Source: Candidatus Woesearchaeota archaeon (GTDB taxonomy: Archaea; Nanobdellota; Nanobdellia; Woesearchaeales; JACQNA01). Taken from it: 8,282 nucleotides of DNA. Numbering within the stretch: the stretch's first letter is position 1; each line of letters begins with the position of its first letter. The stretch lies in NCBI GenBank assembly GCA_016203335.1, contig JACQNA010000033.1, positions 1 to 8,282 on the forward strand, read 5' to 3'. Below are positions 7,250 to 8,282 of the stretch, piece after piece. A model generated the notes under the pieces. That model was not told the DNA's origin and made no database searches. It saw only the letters and a program-made list of their open reading frames with translations. Made by a program: the position numbers and the translations under genes.

Positions 7250-7293
7250 GCATAGTTATAGATAACAATATAACTATCACATTATAACTATGC
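7250..7293. repeat. Perfect 11-bp inverted repeat with an extra internal half-site
   Basis: GCATAGTTATA (7250-7260) is exactly complementary to TATAACTATGC (7283-7293) across 22 nt. A third, 9-bp copy, TATAACTAT, lies in the loop at 7269-7277. The set could be a transcript hairpin with two alternative pairings, or a multi-half-site operator. The sequence is AT-rich, which raises the chance of coincidence, but an 11-bp perfect match closed by G-C pairs is more than expected for such a short span. Confidence 0.6.
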
Positions 7294-7298
7294 GGAGA

Positions 7299-7382
7299 TG
7301 TTCGAATGAACACGACGATACATGGGAAGCCATGCTGATTAATAACTTGAAAGTCCCGTAGATTAGACGGCACCCCGCTTTC
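7299..7382. repeat. Row of three short hairpins
   Basis: Three hairpins follow one another: TGTTC-GAAT-GAACA (7299-7312); CATGG-GAAG-CCATG (7321-7334); and a nested one in which GAAAG (7349-7353) pairs with CTTTC (7378-7382) around CCGT (7356-7359) and ACGG (7367-7370). The first two have 5-bp stems and 4-nt loops. They lie directly downstream of the Pta gene on its transcribed strand, so they may form its 3' untranslated region. They could also belong to an unannotated small RNA on either strand. Confidence 0.4.
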
Positions 7383-7386
7383 CCGT

Positions 7387-8160
7387 TTACTTGCCTTCCG
7401 CCTGCATCGCAGTCATGCGGATGACCTCGACAATCTCCTCAACATCTGCTCCCCTGCTGAGATCGTTGACCGGCTTCTGCAAACCCTGGAGGATGGGGCC
7501 GATTGCCTGAAATCCGGCAAGCTCCTTCACCAGCTTATAGCCAATGTTCGCGCTCTGCAGCTCAGGGAATATGAGCACGTTTGCCCTGCCCTGCACCCTA
7601 CATTCCGGGCATTTCACCCTGCACACTTCCGGATTTATCGCTGCATCGAGCTGCAGCTCGCCGTCCACCGGAACATCAAGCGCTGCCTGCGCGAGCTCGG
7701 CAGCTTTCCGCACCCTGCTTACTTCCTCGTGCTGCGCGGACCCCTTGGTGGAAAAGGAAAGAAACGCCACGACCGGGTCAAGCCCGAGCTGCCGGGCAGA
7801 TGCCGCTGCCTGCATCCCGATCTCCGCGAGCTGCTCTGCGCCCGGATGGATGTTGACTGCACAATCAGCGAACAGCATATTCCTTTTTCCCTTTCTCATG
7901 ACAAAGAAGCTTGACACCAATCCCTTTTTCACCTTGAATGACGCGCGGATCACCGCTGCACTCGGATAGCTTACTCCTGCAACAACACCATCTGCCTTGC
8001 CCTGCTGGAGCATCTCTATTGCGCGATCCAGCTGGTTCCCTGCGCCTGGCTCAGCGCCGAGAATAATCACCTCGGCAATCTTTTGCTGCCGGACAATATT
8101 GATTGCCTGCTTCATCCTCGGCTCGTCCGCTTCCACCACCACTATCCGCTTCATTGCCAT
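7387..8160 (-). CDS. pta: Phosphate acetyltransferase, compact form
   Basis: Catalyses acetyl-CoA + phosphate to acetyl phosphate + CoA in the cytoplasm, usually partnered by acetate kinase. The 257-residue product carries family signatures: ADGVVAGV (57-64), FADCAVNI (97-104), LSFSTKGSA (134-142), DGEL-x-LDAAI (167-175), ANVLIFPELQSANIGYK (193-209), GPILQGL (221-227) and PVNDLSRG (230-237), the last with the active-site-region Ser/Arg. Typical Pta enzymes have about 325-335 residues. The missing part lies between the first beta-alpha unit and ADGVVAGV, where about 45-50 residues are absent. A loop contains CRVKCPEC (180-187), three clustered Cys not usual in the family. The ATG at 8160 is preferred; 8154 (MKRIVVV) is equally compatible with homology, and 8193 adds 11 unrelated residues. 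No acetate kinase gene is in the window. A phosphate butyryltransferase-like specificity cannot be excluded. Confidence 0.85.
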   Translation of the reverse strand: MAMKRIVVVEADEPRMKQAINIVRQQKIAEVIILGAEPGAGNQLDRAIEMLQQGKADGVVAGVSYPSAAVIRASFKVKKGLVSSFFVMRKGKRNMLFADCAVNIHPGAEQLAEIGMQAAASARQLGLDPVVAFLSFSTKGSAQHEEVSRVRKAAELAQAALDVPVDGELQLDAAINPEVCRVKCPECRVQGRANVLIFPELQSANIGYKLVKELAGFQAIGPILQGLQKPVNDLSRGADVEEIVEVIRMTAMQAEGK

Positions 8161-8171
8161 CCGGCTCGCAT

Positions 8172-8190
8172 CTCCTCCTACATTTATAAA
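8172..8190 (-). promoter_or_regulatory. Overlapping TATA-like box and Shine-Dalgarno of pta
   Basis: The minus strand reads TTTATAAAT (8182-8190), centred 26 nt before the ATG at 8160, then GGAGGAG (8172-8178), 11 nt before that ATG. If the TATA box is used, transcription starts at the ATG and the GGAGGAG is not in the mRNA. If GGAGGAG is used, the promoter must lie further upstream, for example in the AT-rich stretch near 8255-8278. One of the two signals is probably fortuitous. Confidence 0.4.
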
Positions 8191-8282
8191 CATATCCCCC
8201 GACGTATCTCCTTCACTTGAGTAACTCTGCGGCCTGACGAAACCTCCCTGTGGTTAAAAATAGTAACATATTAATAGTAGTA

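Larger units (their letters stand above)
7061..7386. other. Intergenic region without a convincing protein gene
   Basis: These 326 bp are clearly AT-richer than the flanking genes. The longest frame is an 85-codon minus-strand frame at 7116-7373. It has no good ribosome site, no recognisable domain and an irregular composition, so I do not call it. A 23-codon plus-strand frame sits at 7290-7361. The right half holds an inverted repeat (7250-7293) and three short hairpins (7299-7382). T5 on the minus strand at about 7214-7218 could be a weak archaeal terminator for the gene upstream. No tRNA or C/D-box RNA could be assembled. Confidence 0.5.

Noticed and set aside
7116..7373. 85-codon minus-strand open frame in the intergenic region
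   Set aside because: No ribosome site or clear promoter for it, no recognisable domain, odd composition, and it reads straight through the inverted repeat. A chance frame in an AT-rich spacer is more likely.
7353..7385. tRNA-like 5' half: AGTCCCGTAGATTAGACGGC resembles the start of an archaeal tRNA, with a TTCGAAT at 7301-7307 upstream
   Set aside because: The D-stem does not pair, no matching 3' acceptor strand exists in either order (so no permuted tRNA either), and the TTCGAAT lacks a T-stem.
1..8282. CRISPR array, insertion sequence or attachment site
   Set aside because: No regularly spaced direct repeats, no transposase or integrase motifs, and no terminal inverted repeats with target duplications were seen.

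Overview
The window most likely comes from an archaeon, probably of a DPANN lineage (Woesearchaeota/Pacearchaeota-like). Several starts carry archaeal TATA-like boxes 26-30 nt upstream of an ATG. One gene opens with the MNKRGQ-plus-transmembrane N-terminus that I associate with secreted proteins of those lineages. The placement is inference: the window contains no rRNA, ribosomal protein or other marker gene.

Layout, right to left, because almost everything is on the minus strand. A compact phosphate acetyltransferase (Pta) lies at 7387-8160. It is followed by 326 bp (7061-7386) with no convincing protein gene but with several inverted repeats. At 5821-7023, behind its own strong TATA box, is a membrane-anchored protein with a pilin-like N-terminus and three repeated beta-rich modules. 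A second TATA box in the 72-nt gap at 5749-5820 precedes a run of four tightly packed genes: a 7-TM protein with a large cysteine-bearing C-terminal domain (3634-5748), a lipoprotein fused to a lytic transglycosylase (SLT) domain (2130-3632), and two further lipoproteins (1057-2103 and 123-1016). At the left edge, the last 29 codons of a plus-strand gene converge on this run.

The main finding is that the four packed genes look like one envelope system. The three lipoproteins share a two-part extracellular architecture: an F-x2-G...G-[LM] opening, an N-x-G-x2-D motif, a paired-Cys segment like ACY-x-Y, and a GAP[VL]-V motif. All three end in a module with two Cys and an L-x-L-x-Y-x-Y-like strand, and the 7-TM protein ends in what looks like the same module. 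Together they suggest a polytopic anchor, three outward-facing paralogous lipoproteins and one attached muralytic enzyme. That general layout resembles cell-wall-penetrating secretion or conjugation complexes, but no ATPase, coupling protein or pilin assembly gene is in the window. The function is therefore open. A lytic transglycosylase in an archaeon is itself notable, because archaea make no murein.
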